Below, one piece after another: positions 15,289 through 26,862 of a DNA stretch of 64,000 nucleotides. Each line of letters opens with the position of its first letter. The first letter of the stretch is position 1. The stretch lies in the NCBI RefSeq assembly GCF_000716785.1, contig NZ_JNYY01000014.1:372001-436000 (forward strand), given 5' to 3'. The stretch comes from Amycolatopsis vancoresmycina (GTDB lineage: Bacteria > Actinomycetota > Actinomycetes > Mycobacteriales > Pseudonocardiaceae). Both the position numbers and the translations under genes were made by a program. Under the pieces are notes generated by a model. It had not been told where the DNA came from. It saw nothing but the letters and a program-made list of their open reading frames with translations, and searched no databases.

Positions 15289-15966
15289 TCACCAGCCGCG
15301 CTCGCGCCATTCGCCGAGCTTCGGCCGCTCCGCACCCAGCGTCGAGTCGTCCCCGTGTCCCGGGTAGAACCACGTCTCATCCGGCAGCTCGTCGAAAATC
15401 CGCGAAGACACATCGTCCAGCAGCGACGTGAAGTTCTCCGGCGACGAAGTCTTCCCCACCCCACCCGGGAACAGCGAGTCCCCGGTGAAGAGGTGCGGAT
15501 ACCCGGCCGGGTCCCGGTACAGCAGCGCGATCGACCCCGGCGTGTGCCCCCTCAGGTGGATCACCGACAACGTGACCTCGCCCACCGTCAGCGTGTCCCC
15601 GTGCTCGACCAGGAAGTCCGGCGGTACCGGCAACGGCTCTGCGTCCAGCGGGTGGGCCGCCGTGTTCGCGCCGTTCGCGCCCGCCACTGCGCCCAGGGCT
15701 TGCCAGTGGTCCTGGTGCTGGTGCGTCGTCACGACCGTGCGAAGCGACGGGCGGTCCGGGCCGTGGCCGATCAGGTCCGAGATGCGGTCCGGGTCGTTCG
15801 CCGCGTCGATCAGCAGGGCCTCGTTCGTCGCGCGGCACACCAGGAGGTACGCGTTGTTGTCCATCGGGCCGACGGACAGCTTGGTGATGGTCAGCGCGTC
15901 CAGGGTGCGGCGGGTGGCGTCGCCGCCCGGGTCGACGTGCCCGGTGTAGGTCTCCGCGATGTTCAC
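15289..15966 (-). CDS. Metallo-beta-lactamase-fold hydrolase
   Basis: A 225-residue cytoplasmic hydrolase of the glyoxalase II-like branch. The zinc-binding motif THQHQDHW (HxHxDH) lies near residue 70; HLRGHTPGS supplies the next His, FTGDSLFPGGVG the bridging Asp, and FYPGHGDDST the last His. GTG start at 15966, divergent from the acyltransferase at 16076. Length and motifs fit thioester or hydroxyacyl-glutathione-type hydrolases; the substrate (possibly a mycothiol or bacillithiol-type adduct) is unknown. Confidence 0.88.
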   Translation of the reverse strand: MNIAETYTGHVDPGGDATRRTLDALTITKLSVGPMDNNAYLLVCRATNEALLIDAANDPDRISDLIGHGPDRPSLRTVVTTHQHQDHWQALGAVAGANGANTAAHPLDAEPLPVPPDFLVEHGDTLTVGEVTLSVIHLRGHTPGSIALLYRDPAGYPHLFTGDSLFPGGVGKTSSPENFTSLLDDVSSRIFDELPDETWFYPGHGDDSTLGAERPKLGEWRERGW

Positions 15967-16075
15967 CGTGCACACGGTAGTCGTTTCGTTCCAACCTGTT
16001 CCACCCGCACAAGCGGCCGCGCGCCGCGGCACGTAGGCTCGTCGCGAACCCGTCAGCCCCGACCTCAGGACGACC

Positions 16076-17281
16076 GTGCCCACCTCCCCGACGCCGCGCC
16101 GGATCAGCTGGGACCTCCTCCGGGTCGTCGCCGTCGTCGCGGTCGTCCTCGGGCACGTCACCCACCAGGGTGCGCTCCTGCACCCCGAGCTCACGGGGTA
16201 CCCCTTCCGGGTGACAGCGCAGTTCGGTGCCGCGATCCTGCTGGTGATCTCCGCCTTCTTCGTTTGCGCCAGCCTCCGCAAGGGCAATCCGCGCCGGTGG
16301 CTCTGGAACCGCGTTGCGCGCCTGGTGCCGGCGTACCTCGTCGCCGTCCTGCTGACCTACGTCGTCACGCGCTGGGCCGCCATCTCCTTCAGCGGCCTGC
16401 CCTACCCGCCCGGCGTCACCGGGTTCCTCTTCGGCGTGCCGCAGGGCCCGCCGACGGACCCCTCGCCGTGGTACATCCCGACCTGGCTGGACCTGCTCGC
16501 CAACCTCGGCATGGTGCAGGAATGGGGCATCCGGTCGGAGACGTTCTACTACCTGGACGGCTCCTACTGGACCCTGCCGGTGCAGCTGATGGCCTTCACC
16601 GGCGCCGCCCTGCTGTGGCCGCGGTCATGGCGCACGCACCGGCTGACCGTCGCGCTGCTGTGGTCCTTGATCCTCGTCCCGCTCGCGCTGCGCTTCCTCG
16701 TCTTCCCGCCGGGCACGGCGAGCCCGGTCGTCGAGACCTTCTACTACGGCCTCGGCCTGCACCGGCTGCACGTGTTCGCCATCGGCGTCGCGATCTGGCT
16801 CTGGGCGCAGCGACGCCTGAAGACCTGGCACATCGGACTCTTCGTCATCGCCGCCGTGGCCGCGCAGGACCTGCAGGTCTTCCCGTTCCACGTCGCCCTG
16901 CCGCAGGACGCGCAGCGCTGGCCGTCCACGATCGGGTTCGCCGTGCTTCTCCTGCTGGTCTGCCTGGCCGCCCGCGGCCCGGACTGGCGGTTCCCCGGGC
17001 TGGCCCGGATCGCCCCGGCCGTCACCTGGCTCGCGGGCATCTCGTATGGTCTTTACCTGGTGCACCAGGAACTGGGTTACGTCCTGGCGCGCGCCCTGCT
17101 CGACCTCGGCCTCCCCGGCTGGCTGCGGCTCCCCGTCGTCGCCGGCGCCGCCGTGCTGGCCGGCTGGGCGGTCACCGCGGGGGTCGAACGCCCGGCCCAC
17201 CGGTGGCTCACCAGACGTCGAAAGCCCGAAGAACCGCAGGTCAAGGACGCGGAACCCGTTTTTGTCGGTGGTGGCTCGTAG
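16076..17281 (+). CDS. Acyltransferase 3 family membrane protein
   Basis: A 401-residue integral membrane protein with about ten hydrophobic helices. The N-terminal WDLLRVVAVVAVVLGHVTHQ contains the conserved R and H of acyltransferase 3 proteins, which move acetyl or other acyl groups onto sugars or cell-surface polymers. A later LYLVHQELGYV is also typical. GTG start. The last 25 residues are a basic cytoplasmic tail. The acyl acceptor is unknown. It is the gene just before uvrA, but is separated from it by 88 bases. Confidence 0.85.
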   Translation: MPTSPTPRRISWDLLRVVAVVAVVLGHVTHQGALLHPELTGYPFRVTAQFGAAILLVISAFFVCASLRKGNPRRWLWNRVARLVPAYLVAVLLTYVVTRWAAISFSGLPYPPGVTGFLFGVPQGPPTDPSPWYIPTWLDLLANLGMVQEWGIRSETFYYLDGSYWTLPVQLMAFTGAALLWPRSWRTHRLTVALLWSLILVPLALRFLVFPPGTASPVVETFYYGLGLHRLHVFAIGVAIWLWAQRRLKTWHIGLFVIAAVAAQDLQVFPFHVALPQDAQRWPSTIGFAVLLLLVCLAARGPDWRFPGLARIAPAVTWLAGISYGLYLVHQELGYVLARALLDLGLPGWLRLPVVAGAAVLAGWAVTAGVERPAHRWLTRRRKPEEPQVKDAEPVFVGGGS

Positions 17282-17369
17282 CATGGATCGCGGCCACCCG
17301 TGCAGCCTGAGCCAGGCGCAAAACCGGGTGCGCGACCGCAGCTGAAGAAGACATTGAGAGGACCCTGGC

Positions 17370-20231
<2,862 letters not shown>

Positions 20232-20234
20232 CGG

Positions 20235-20771
20235 CTACCGCTCCTTCCCGGTGGTCTGGTGGACCACCGGGGAGAGCGGGCCGTAGTGCAGCGCCCGGAT
20301 CCGGTAGGCCGAGTTCTCCTCGCCGGGCAGGAGCGACAGGGCGCACGTCGTCGCGTTCGGGTCGGTCACCTCGACCGGGTCGAAGTCCGGCGCGCCCGGC
20401 CGGCGGATCTCCAGCAGGAACCCGGCTTCGTCGCTCCACCGGTCGGCCCACGTGAACGTCGCCGTGTCGCCCGAGATCGCCGTGTGCAGGTCCGTCGAGA
20501 CCGGGCCGGTGTAGGGCTGCTCGCGGTAGTAGAACGGCGTCTCCGGGATCAGGTCCGGGTGGTGGTAGCTCGTCACGTGCGGGGCCAGGAACCGCAGCGT
20601 CGTCCACGGCCCGGCCGGGTCGTTCGCGTACTCGACGCGGTGCCCGGCGTCGTCGTCCGGCCAGCTCAGCACGACGTCCGTGGGCGAGGTCAGGGTCGCC
20701 GTGAAGGCCGGCGCGGCCGCGGAACAGCCCGCGGCCAGCAGCGCCACCAGGACGAGGGGTTTGACGGGCAC
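20235..20771 (-). CDS. Lipoprotein with fibronectin-III-like fold
   Basis: A 178-residue protein with a 16-residue lipoprotein signal (lipobox LLAAGCSA). The mature part has TSPTDVVLSWPDDDAGHRVE and FLLEIRRPGAPDF, each resembling a strand set of fibronectin type III repeats; two such domains would fit. It is anchored outside the membrane. It is convergent with uvrA, its stop only four bases from the uvrA stop. Function unknown. Confidence 0.75.
   Translation of the reverse strand: MPVKPLVLVALLAAGCSAAAPAFTATLTSPTDVVLSWPDDDAGHRVEYANDPAGPWTTLRFLAPHVTSYHHPDLIPETPFYYREQPYTGPVSTDLHTAISGDTATFTWADRWSDEAGFLLEIRRPGAPDFDPVEVTDPNATTCALSLLPGEENSAYRIRALHYGPLSPVVHQTTGKER
20247..20271. terminator. Hairpin between convergent uvrA and lipoprotein gene
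   Basis: CCCGGTGGTC (20247-20256) pairs perfectly with 20262-20271 across a five-base loop. It lies 16 bases after the uvrA stop, inside the last codons of the lipoprotein gene, and could stop transcription from uvrA. Confidence 0.45.
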
Positions 20772-20912
20772 GGCGGCCTCCCGGCACGGGCAGGGGCGGC
20801 GGTGCGGACGTGATCAGCTTAGGAAGCGCGCCCGCACGGCGACAAGATCGTGCCGATCACCGGGACCCACCAATCCGCCGCCGAACCGGCACCGAACGGC
20901 CCGAAACAAGGC

Positions 20913-20940
20913 TGAACCGTTTCCCGCACCCGTCCGTGTC
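20913..20940 (+). promoter_or_regulatory. SigL-type ECF promoter
   Basis: TGAACC (20913-20918), a 16-base spacer and CGTGTC (20935-20940). This equals the -35/-10 consensus reported for the mycobacterial ECF sigma factor SigL. It lies 57 bases before the lipoprotein start and just ahead of a SigL-like gene, so the operon is probably autoregulated. Confidence 0.75.
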
Positions 20941-20996
20941 TCCAGGTGTCGAGGTCCGCCGGACGGCGGTGCCGCCCTCACCGAGGAGAGAACGTC

Positions 20997-21500
20997 ATGA
21001 ACCGTATCCGGCCGGTGGTCGTCAGCGCGCTGGCGCTGGTCGCCGTCGCCTCGTTGTCCGCCTGCGGTGACATGGCCGATGGCGCGCAAGGGCCGCAACA
21101 CGGCCAGCCGGGGCACAAGATGCTCCAGGTCGCCACGGTCAACGGCGTGGGCGCGGTGGTCACCGACGCCGACGGCAAGACGCTCTACCGGTTCGACAAG
21201 GACGTCTCCTCGCCGCCGACCTCCAACTGCGACGGCGACTGCACCAAGTCGTGGCTGCCGATGCTCGCCGGGGTGGCCACGCCGATGCTCAAGGGCATCC
21301 AGGACACCCAGGTGGGCACCGCGACCCGCAAGGACGGCAGCAAGCAGATCACGCTCAACGGCTGGCCCCTGTACGAGTACGCGGGCGACAAGGCGGCGGG
21401 CGACATGAACGGCCAGGGCGCGAACGGCACGTGGTTCGCCGTCGCCCCGGACGGCAGCAAGATCACCGCGGGCGGCAAGGCCGGCGGGGCAGGGTCCTGA
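20997..21500 (+). CDS. Lipoprotein with COG4315-type secreted repeats
   Basis: A 167-residue lipoprotein (lipobox ASLSACGD) with GAGGAGAG before the ATG. The mature part has two copies of the short secreted repeat of COG4315: GKTLYRFDKD with CDGDCTKSWLP, and WPLYEYAGDKAAGDMNGQG followed by GTWFAVAPDG. These domains are found in extracellular proteins of actinomycetes; function is not established, though redox or heme roles have been suggested. First gene of the sigma/anti-sigma operon and downstream of its promoter. Confidence 0.85.
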   Translation: MNRIRPVVVSALALVAVASLSACGDMADGAQGPQHGQPGHKMLQVATVNGVGAVVTDADGKTLYRFDKDVSSPPTSNCDGDCTKSWLPMLAGVATPMLKGIQDTQVGTATRKDGSKQITLNGWPLYEYAGDKAAGDMNGQGANGTWFAVAPDGSKITAGGKAGGAGS

Positions 21501-21645
21501 CGGACGACGGTTTCCGGGCAGAACGAGGAAGGACGGGCAGCCGATGAACACCATGGTCGCGCTGCGCTCGGCGCACGCACCGCCGGTGGAGCTGAGGGTT
21601 GCAGTACTGTCCTCGCCGACTCAGAACACCGTCGGGAGGACGAGG

Positions 21646-22197
21646 GTGGCCATAGGAGGCAGGCGGCCTAAGAAGGCCAAAGGCGAAGACCTGATTCGGC
21701 AGCTGTACGCCGAACACGGGCGAAGCCTGCTGGCCTACGCGACGAGGCTGACCGGGGATCGGGCGGCGGCCGAGGACGTGGTCCAGGAGACGCTCGTCCG
21801 TGCGTGGAAACACGCGGACGACTTGCAGAACGACGGAAAAGGCTCGGTGCGCGGCTGGTTGCTGACCGTCGCGCGCAACCTGGTCACCGACCGGGCACGG
21901 GCGCGGGCGGCGCGGCCACAAGAGGTGGCCGAACCGGCCGAAGGCGTGCCGACCCCGGCCGTCGAGCGGGACCACGCCCAGGGCGTGGTCGACTCGATGA
22001 CCGTGCTCGGGGCGATGGACGGGTTGTCCAACGAGCATCGAGAGGTCCTGGTGGAGATCTACTACCGGGGACGGACGGTGGCCGAAGCGGCGAGAACACT
22101 GGGCGTCGCACCCGGTACCGTGAAATCAAGGTCGTACTACGCACTAAGAGCACTCAGAGCAGCGATGATTTCGAGCGGAACGGAGGTGGCGCGATGA
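21646..22197 (+). CDS. sigL: ECF sigma factor, SigL-like
   Basis: A 183-residue sigma-70 family factor from a GTG preceded by GGGAGGA. Region 2 is seen as LTGDRAAAEDVVQETLVRAW, with GWLLTVARNLVTDRAR next; region 4 as LSNEHREVLVEIYYRGRTVA and GVAPGTVKSRSYYALRAL. The sequence and downstream partner resemble SigL-RslA of mycobacteria, which responds to envelope conditions. The stop overlaps the anti-sigma start as ATGA. An in-frame ATG at 21544 exists but would add 34 residues without homology. Confidence 0.88.
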   Translation: MAIGGRRPKKAKGEDLIRQLYAEHGRSLLAYATRLTGDRAAAEDVVQETLVRAWKHADDLQNDGKGSVRGWLLTVARNLVTDRARARAARPQEVAEPAEGVPTPAVERDHAQGVVDSMTVLGAMDGLSNEHREVLVEIYYRGRTVAEAARTLGVAPGTVKSRSYYALRALRAAMISSGTEVAR

Positions 22198-22910
22198 ACT
22201 CGGTGGACGAGAGTCACACGCAGCTCGGCGCGTACGCCCTCGGCGCGCTCGACCCGAACGAGGCAGCCGACTTCGAGCGGCGGCACCTGCAGACCTGCGC
22301 GCAGTGCCGGTTCGACCTCAACGAGCTCGTGGCCCTGCGCGACTCGCTCGACGAGGTACCGCCCGAGGCGTTCCTCGACGGGCCGCCCGAGGGTGGGGAC
22401 CTGCTGCTGCAGAAGACCCTGCGCCGGGTGCGCGACGAGGAAGAACGCGTGGCTCCGGCCCGCTCCGGCGGACGCCGGGGCCTGGCCCTGGTCGCGGCGG
22501 CGGTGCTGGTGGTGGCCGCGCTCGGCGGCGGGATCCTGGTGGGACGGCAGACCGGCGGGGGCAGCGAGCCCCTCGCGATCCCCGCGCCGCCGACCGACGT
22601 TCCCGGTACGAAGAGCGTCGAAGGGCGCGATCCGACCACCGGCGTGCAGCTGGCGGCCTCGGTGAGCCCGTTCCAGGGCTGGGTCCGGGTCAACGTCGCC
22701 GTGAAGGGCGTCAAGGCCGGGGAACAGTGCCTGCTGCAGGTCGTCACGAAGGAAGGCCAGGCGGTCACCGCGGGCAGCTGGAAGGTGTCCGAGAAGTGGG
22801 AGAGTTCGGGCTTCTCGCTCGACGGGTCCGCTCTGGTGGCGCCGGACGACGTGAAGTCGGTCGACATCGTCACGGTGGACGGCCGGAAGCTGGTCTCGGC
22901 CCAGGTGTGA
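22194..22910 (+). CDS. rslA: Anti-sigma factor, RslA/RskA-like
   Basis: A 238-residue membrane protein. The N-terminus has the zinc-finger anti-sigma motif FERRHLQTCAQCRF (HxxxCxxC) near residues 30-42. One transmembrane helix (ALVAAAVLVVAALGGGILVG) near 100-118 leads to an extracytoplasmic RskA-type beta domain of about 120 residues. It should hold the sigma factor inactive until a signal outside triggers its cleavage or zinc release. The four-base overlap with sigL indicates coupled translation. Confidence 0.88.
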   Translation: MNSVDESHTQLGAYALGALDPNEAADFERRHLQTCAQCRFDLNELVALRDSLDEVPPEAFLDGPPEGGDLLLQKTLRRVRDEEERVAPARSGGRRGLALVAAAVLVVAALGGGILVGRQTGGGSEPLAIPAPPTDVPGTKSVEGRDPTTGVQLAASVSPFQGWVRVNVAVKGVKAGEQCLLQVVTKEGQAVTAGSWKVSEKWESSGFSLDGSALVAPDDVKSVDIVTVDGRKLVSAQV

Positions 22911-22911
22911 C

Positions 22912-23355
22912 GTGACGGGTGCGCGCTACCGGTTCCGCAGCACGTGGCTGCTGCCGGGAACCGCGCCCGAGCGGGTGTTCGGCGTGGTCACCGACCTCGC
23001 CGGCTACCCGAGGTGGTGGTCGGACGTCCGCGTGGTGCGCCGCGTGGACGACGACACCGCCGAGCTCATTTGCCGGTCCCGGCTGCCGTTCCGGATCACC
23101 GTCCGGATGCACCGGGACCACCAGGACGAGCGCACGGGCCTGATGCGGGTCAGGCTCAGCGGCGACCTCGACGGGGTACTGGCCGGTGCGGTCCGCGCGG
23201 CGGGCGCGGGCACACTGCTGGAGATCACCCAGGACGTCCAGGCCCGCAAGGAGTTGCTGCGGCGCTTCGACACGGTGGCCCGGCCGCTGTTCCGCGCGAA
23301 CCACGCGCTGATGATGCGGCGGGGCCACCGTGGGCTTTCCTCCTACTTGGCCTGA
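22912..23355 (+). CDS. SRPBCC (START-like) family protein
   Basis: A 147-residue protein from a GTG one base after the anti-sigma stop. RSTWLLPGTAPERVFGVVTD and GYPRWWSDVR at the start are typical of the polyketide cyclase/dehydrase-like SRPBCC group, which binds hydrophobic ligands in a cavity. The C-terminal RRFDTVARPLFRANHALMMR helix closes the pocket. Ligand unknown. It probably belongs to the sigL operon by position. The last 13 bases overlap the convergent MFS gene. Confidence 0.8.
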   Translation: MTGARYRFRSTWLLPGTAPERVFGVVTDLAGYPRWWSDVRVVRRVDDDTAELICRSRLPFRITVRMHRDHQDERTGLMRVRLSGDLDGVLAGAVRAAGAGTLLEITQDVQARKELLRRFDTVARPLFRANHALMMRRGHRGLSSYLA

Positions 23356-24776
23356 CCGGCGGTGCAGACCTCCGGCTCGGTGACCGCGACGGAACCAGCA
23401 TCAGCAGCGCGGGCTCGGCGGGCCAGAACCACTCCGCCCAGTACGACCGCCGCGATCAGGAAGCCCGCGCTCACCCCGTAGGCGAGCCGGAAACCGGCCG
23501 CCAGAGCTTCGCGGTGGTCCAGCCCGCTCGAGCTTTCCGTCCGGGACGCCGCCACCGCGGCCAGCACCGCCGTCCCGATCGCCGCTCCCACCTGCTGGGT
23601 CGTGTTAATCAGTCCCGACGCCACCCCCGCGTCCGCGGCCGGGACGTCCGCCATCGCCAGGCCCATCAGCGCCGGGATGGCCACGCCGGCGCCGAGGCCC
23701 ATCAGCAGCAGCGGCGGCAGTACGCCGGCGAAGTACGAGCCTGACACCCGGGTGAGCAGCAGCAGGCCGGCGACCACCAGGCCGAGGCCCGACAGCAGCA
23801 CGGCCCGCGGCCCGAACCGCGTCGCGAGCCGGTCCGCGAACCCGAGCGACGCGACCGCGATCACCAGCGGCACCGGCAGGAACGCGACGCCGGTGCGCAG
23901 CGCGTCCAGGCCCAGCACCTGCTGCAGGTACAACGCCGTGACGAACTGGAAGCCCAGCATCCCGGCGACCATCAGCACCATCACGACGTTGGCGCCGGTC
24001 ACCGCGCGGATCCGGAACAGCCGCAGCGGCAGCAGCGGCGTGCGCGCCTTCGCCTGCCGCACCGCGAACGCCACGAGCAGCACGACGGCCGCGGCCACCG
24101 CGCCCCACGACGACGCCGAAATGCCGTACACGCCGAGCATCACGGCCGCGGTGACCAGCACGGCGCCGAGCACGTCCAGGCCCGCCCGCAGACCCGTTCC
24201 GCGGTCCGGCGAGACCACCCGGACGGCCAGCAGTAGCGCGGCCACGCCGATCGGCAGGTTGACGTAGAACGTCCAGTGCCAGTTCAGCGCCTGCGTCAGC
24301 GCGCCGCCCGCGATGAGCCCGATCGACGCGCCCGCCGCCTGCGTGAAGCTGTAGACGCCGATCGCCTTCGCCCGGGCCCGCGGCTCGGGGTACATCGTGA
24401 CGATCATCCCCAGCACCACGGCGGACGCGAGCGCGCCGCCGACACCCTGCGCGAACCGCGCCACGACCAGGACACCCGCGTCCGCGGCCAGCCCGGCGAC
24501 CAGCGACGCCAGCGTGAACAGGCTCAGCCCGCCGAGGAAGACGCGACGGCGGCCGATCAGGTCGCCGAGCCGGCCGGAGATCAGGAGCAGCCCGCCGAAG
24601 GCGACCAGGTAGGCGGTGAAGACCCAGGACAGCCCGGCGGCCGTGAAGCCGAGGTCGGCCTGGATGGCGGGCAGCGCCACCGCGACGATGCTGCTGTCCA
24701 GCACGACCATCAGCGACGCGGCGCACAGCACCGCCAGCGCGAGGCCGCGGGAGCGGGTGGGGTGGTTCTCGGCCAT
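23343..24776 (-). CDS. MFS drug exporter, DHA2 family
   Basis: A 477-residue protein with 14 predicted helices, as in EmrB/QacA exporters (DHA2). The motif LDSSIVAVALPAIQADLGF in helix 1 and GRLGDLIGRRRVFLGGL in loop 2-3 are diagnostic. Proton-driven export of toxic compounds at the inner membrane is expected. The ATG has GGAGGGG upstream. It is divergent from an HxlR regulator 103 bases away, a usual pairing in which the regulator controls the pump. Confidence 0.9.
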   Translation of the reverse strand: MAENHPTRSRGLALAVLCAASLMVVLDSSIVAVALPAIQADLGFTAAGLSWVFTAYLVAFGGLLLISGRLGDLIGRRRVFLGGLSLFTLASLVAGLAADAGVLVVARFAQGVGGALASAVVLGMIVTMYPEPRARAKAIGVYSFTQAAGASIGLIAGGALTQALNWHWTFYVNLPIGVAALLLAVRVVSPDRGTGLRAGLDVLGAVLVTAAVMLGVYGISASSWGAVAAAVVLLVAFAVRQAKARTPLLPLRLFRIRAVTGANVVMVLMVAGMLGFQFVTALYLQQVLGLDALRTGVAFLPVPLVIAVASLGFADRLATRFGPRAVLLSGLGLVVAGLLLLTRVSGSYFAGVLPPLLLMGLGAGVAIPALMGLAMADVPAADAGVASGLINTTQQVGAAIGTAVLAAVAASRTESSSGLDHREALAAGFRLAYGVSAGFLIAAVVLGGVVLARRARAADAGSVAVTEPEVCTAGQAK

Positions 24777-24879
24777 GTCAGGCCCCTCCAGTCGAGATTC
24801 CCCTGGTCGTCGCCAGGGCACTTCTTGTAACAGTGCCCATCATGTGTGACCATGGGTTCCCGCGTAAGGAGGCACTTCC

Positions 24880-25275
24880 ATGTCCCAGGGGAACATCGGT
24901 GTACCCGTCCAGGTCACCGAGATCGACCCGGAGAAACTCGACGTCTGCACCGTGCTGGAGGTCATCAACCGGATCAGCGGCAAGTGGGCGATCGGCATCC
25001 TCCTGGAGGCCATCCGCGGCCCCGTGCGGTTCACCGAGCTGGAACGCGCGGTCGAGGGGATCAGCCGCCGGATGCTGACGCTGACCCTGCGCAACCTCGA
25101 GCGGGACGGCCTCCTGCGCCGCACGATCTACCCGACCGTCCCGCCGCGCGTGGAGTACGAGGCCACGGCGATGGCGAAGGAGCTGTACCAGTCGCTGAAC
25201 GGCCTGCTCGGCTGGGCGGAGCAGCACCGCGACGACATCGCGGCCGCGCGCGTCGCCTACGACGCCGCCTCCTGA
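24880..25275 (+). CDS. HxlR-family transcriptional regulator
   Basis: A 131-residue winged-helix protein. CTVLEVINRISGKWAIGILL, FTELERAVEGISRRMLTLTL and LRRTIYPTVPPRVEYEATAM are family hallmarks. It has one cysteine before the HTH (DVCTVLEV), as in redox- or electrophile-sensing HxlR proteins. Divergence from the MFS exporter suggests it regulates that gene. GTAACAGTGCC and a similar stretch GTGTGACCATGG in the region 24825-24855 may hold its operator. Confidence 0.88.
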   Translation: MSQGNIGVPVQVTEIDPEKLDVCTVLEVINRISGKWAIGILLEAIRGPVRFTELERAVEGISRRMLTLTLRNLERDGLLRRTIYPTVPPRVEYEATAMAKELYQSLNGLLGWAEQHRDDIAAARVAYDAAS

Positions 25276-25286
25276 AGACGTGGAAC

Positions 25287-25327
25287 GGGCCGCGGTGCGA
25301 GGTCGGGGGGGACTCGCACCGCGGCCC
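25287..25327. terminator. 15-bp hairpin between convergent genes
   Basis: Perfect arms 25287-25301 and 25313-25327 around an 11-base loop, in the 100-base gap between the HxlR gene and the convergent dicarboxylate carrier. Likely a bidirectional terminator. Confidence 0.8.
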
Positions 25328-25335
25328 GCGGTGGC

Positions 25336-25363
25336 TCGTGCTCAGCGGGGGCAGTGAGCACGA
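25336..25363. terminator. Second hairpin in the same gap
   Basis: TCGTGCTCA (25336-25344) and TGAGCACGA (25355-25363), nine perfect pairs and a 10-base loop, 12 bases before the stop of the dicarboxylate carrier read from the minus strand. It would serve as the terminator of that gene. Confidence 0.6.
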
Positions 25364-25375
25364 ACGTTCAGGGGA

Positions 25376-26719
25376 TCACCTCGCCAAGGCTTCCTCGGGT
25401 TCGGGTTCGCGCTCCTCGTCGATCAAGGTGGCCTCGTCGAACGGCGCGGTACCGGCGAACACCCGTTCCGCCTGCTCCCGGTCGAACTCCTTCGTCCAGT
25501 TCCCGATGAGGACGGTCGCGACGGCGTTGCCCGCGAAGTTCGTCAGCGCGCGGGCCTCGGACATGAACCGGTCGATGCCGAGGATGAAGCCGACGCCGTT
25601 GACCAGTTCCGGCCGGTGCGACTGCAGGCCGCTGGCCAGGGTCGCGATGCCGGAGCCGCTGACGCCGGCGGCGCCCTTCGACGCGATGATCATGAACACC
25701 AGCAGGCCGATCTGCGCGCCGATCGAGAGCGGCTCGTCCTGGGCCGCGGCGATGAACAGCGTCGCCATGGTCAGGTAGATCGCCGTGCCGTCCAGGTTGA
25801 ACGAGTACCCGGTGGGCACGGTGATGCCGACGACCGACTTGCCGACGCCGAGGTGCTCCATCTTCGCGATCAGCCGCGGCAGCGCCGACTCCGACGACGA
25901 CGTCGACAGGATCAGCAGGAACTCGCGGCCGAGGTAGCGCAGCAGGTGCCAGATGTTGACCCGGGCACCGAGCCACAGCACCAGGCCGAGGACGACGAAC
26001 ACGAACACCAGGCAGGTCGCGTAGAAGCCGATCATGATCACGGCGAGGCTCTTCAGCGCGGCCCAGCCGGTCGCGCCGACCACGGCGGCGATCGCGCCGA
26101 ACGCACCGATCGGGGCGGCCCACATGATCATCGCCAGCACCCGGAAGACCAGGCGCTGGATGTGCTCGACGCCGCGCAGGATCGGCGCGCCCTTCGGGCC
26201 CAGCTTCTGCAGCGCGAAGCCGACGAGCAGGGCGACGAGCAGCGTCTGCAGGACCTGGCCTTCGGTGAAGGCGGACACGAACGTCTTCGGGATGATGTGG
26301 AGCAGGAAGTCGACCGGGCCCTCGGAGCCGGTGGCGGACTTCTGGACGCTCTTCACGTCGGCGGGGTTCAGGTGCAGGCCCTCGCCCGGGTGCAGCAGGT
26401 TGCCGACGACCAGGCCGATGGCGAGCGCGAACGTCGACATCACGATGAAGTAGACCAGCGCCATGATGCCGACCTTGCCGACCTTCGCCGCCTTGGCGAC
26501 CGAGCCGACACCGATCACGATGGTGCAGAAGATGATCGGCGAGATCATCATCTTGATCAGGTTGACGAACCCGTCGCCCAGCGGCTTGAGGCCCTTGGCG
26601 AAACCGGGGAAGAGAAAACCCACCAGGATCCCGAGCAGGACCGCGACGATCACGGCCAGGTACAGGTAGTGAGTCTTGTCGCGGCGGCGCGGCGCCGCGT
26701 CGGGGGTCGGTGTAGGCAC
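25376..26719 (-). CDS. dctA: C4-dicarboxylate:cation symporter, DctA/DAACS family
   Basis: A 447-residue membrane carrier with eight helices and two re-entrant loops. SSSESALPRLIAKMEHLGVG carries the serine-rich re-entrant motif; GYSFNLDGTAIYLTMATLFI and the later MIIASKGAAGVSGSG are diagnostic of DctA. It imports succinate, fumarate or malate (or aspartate) with protons or sodium. GTG start. It is divergent from a CitA/DcuS-type sensor kinase and response regulator, which are the usual controllers of this gene. Acidic, glutamate-rich C-terminus. Confidence 0.9.
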   Translation of the reverse strand: MPTPTPDAAPRRRDKTHYLYLAVIVAVLLGILVGFLFPGFAKGLKPLGDGFVNLIKMMISPIIFCTIVIGVGSVAKAAKVGKVGIMALVYFIVMSTFALAIGLVVGNLLHPGEGLHLNPADVKSVQKSATGSEGPVDFLLHIIPKTFVSAFTEGQVLQTLLVALLVGFALQKLGPKGAPILRGVEHIQRLVFRVLAMIMWAAPIGAFGAIAAVVGATGWAALKSLAVIMIGFYATCLVFVFVVLGLVLWLGARVNIWHLLRYLGREFLLILSTSSSESALPRLIAKMEHLGVGKSVVGITVPTGYSFNLDGTAIYLTMATLFIAAAQDEPLSIGAQIGLLVFMIIASKGAAGVSGSGIATLASGLQSHRPELVNGVGFILGIDRFMSEARALTNFAGNAVATVLIGNWTKEFDREQAERVFAGTAPFDEATLIDEEREPEPEEALAR

Positions 26720-26862
26720 CGTTGCCTCCAGCTAGGGGTGTCCAGGTTGCGGCACACTGTAGGCGCAGTTCGGTGATCCGGCTCACTTGTGTTCATTGAG
26801 TTCGTGTGATGATCGCACCGTCCCGTTCGGACACCGGCGGGCGCGTGTGCTGGTATGAGGAG

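Noticed and set aside
17282..17369. SOS box upstream of uvrA
   Set aside because: No GAAC-N4-GTTC-type palindrome could be found in the short region before the start.
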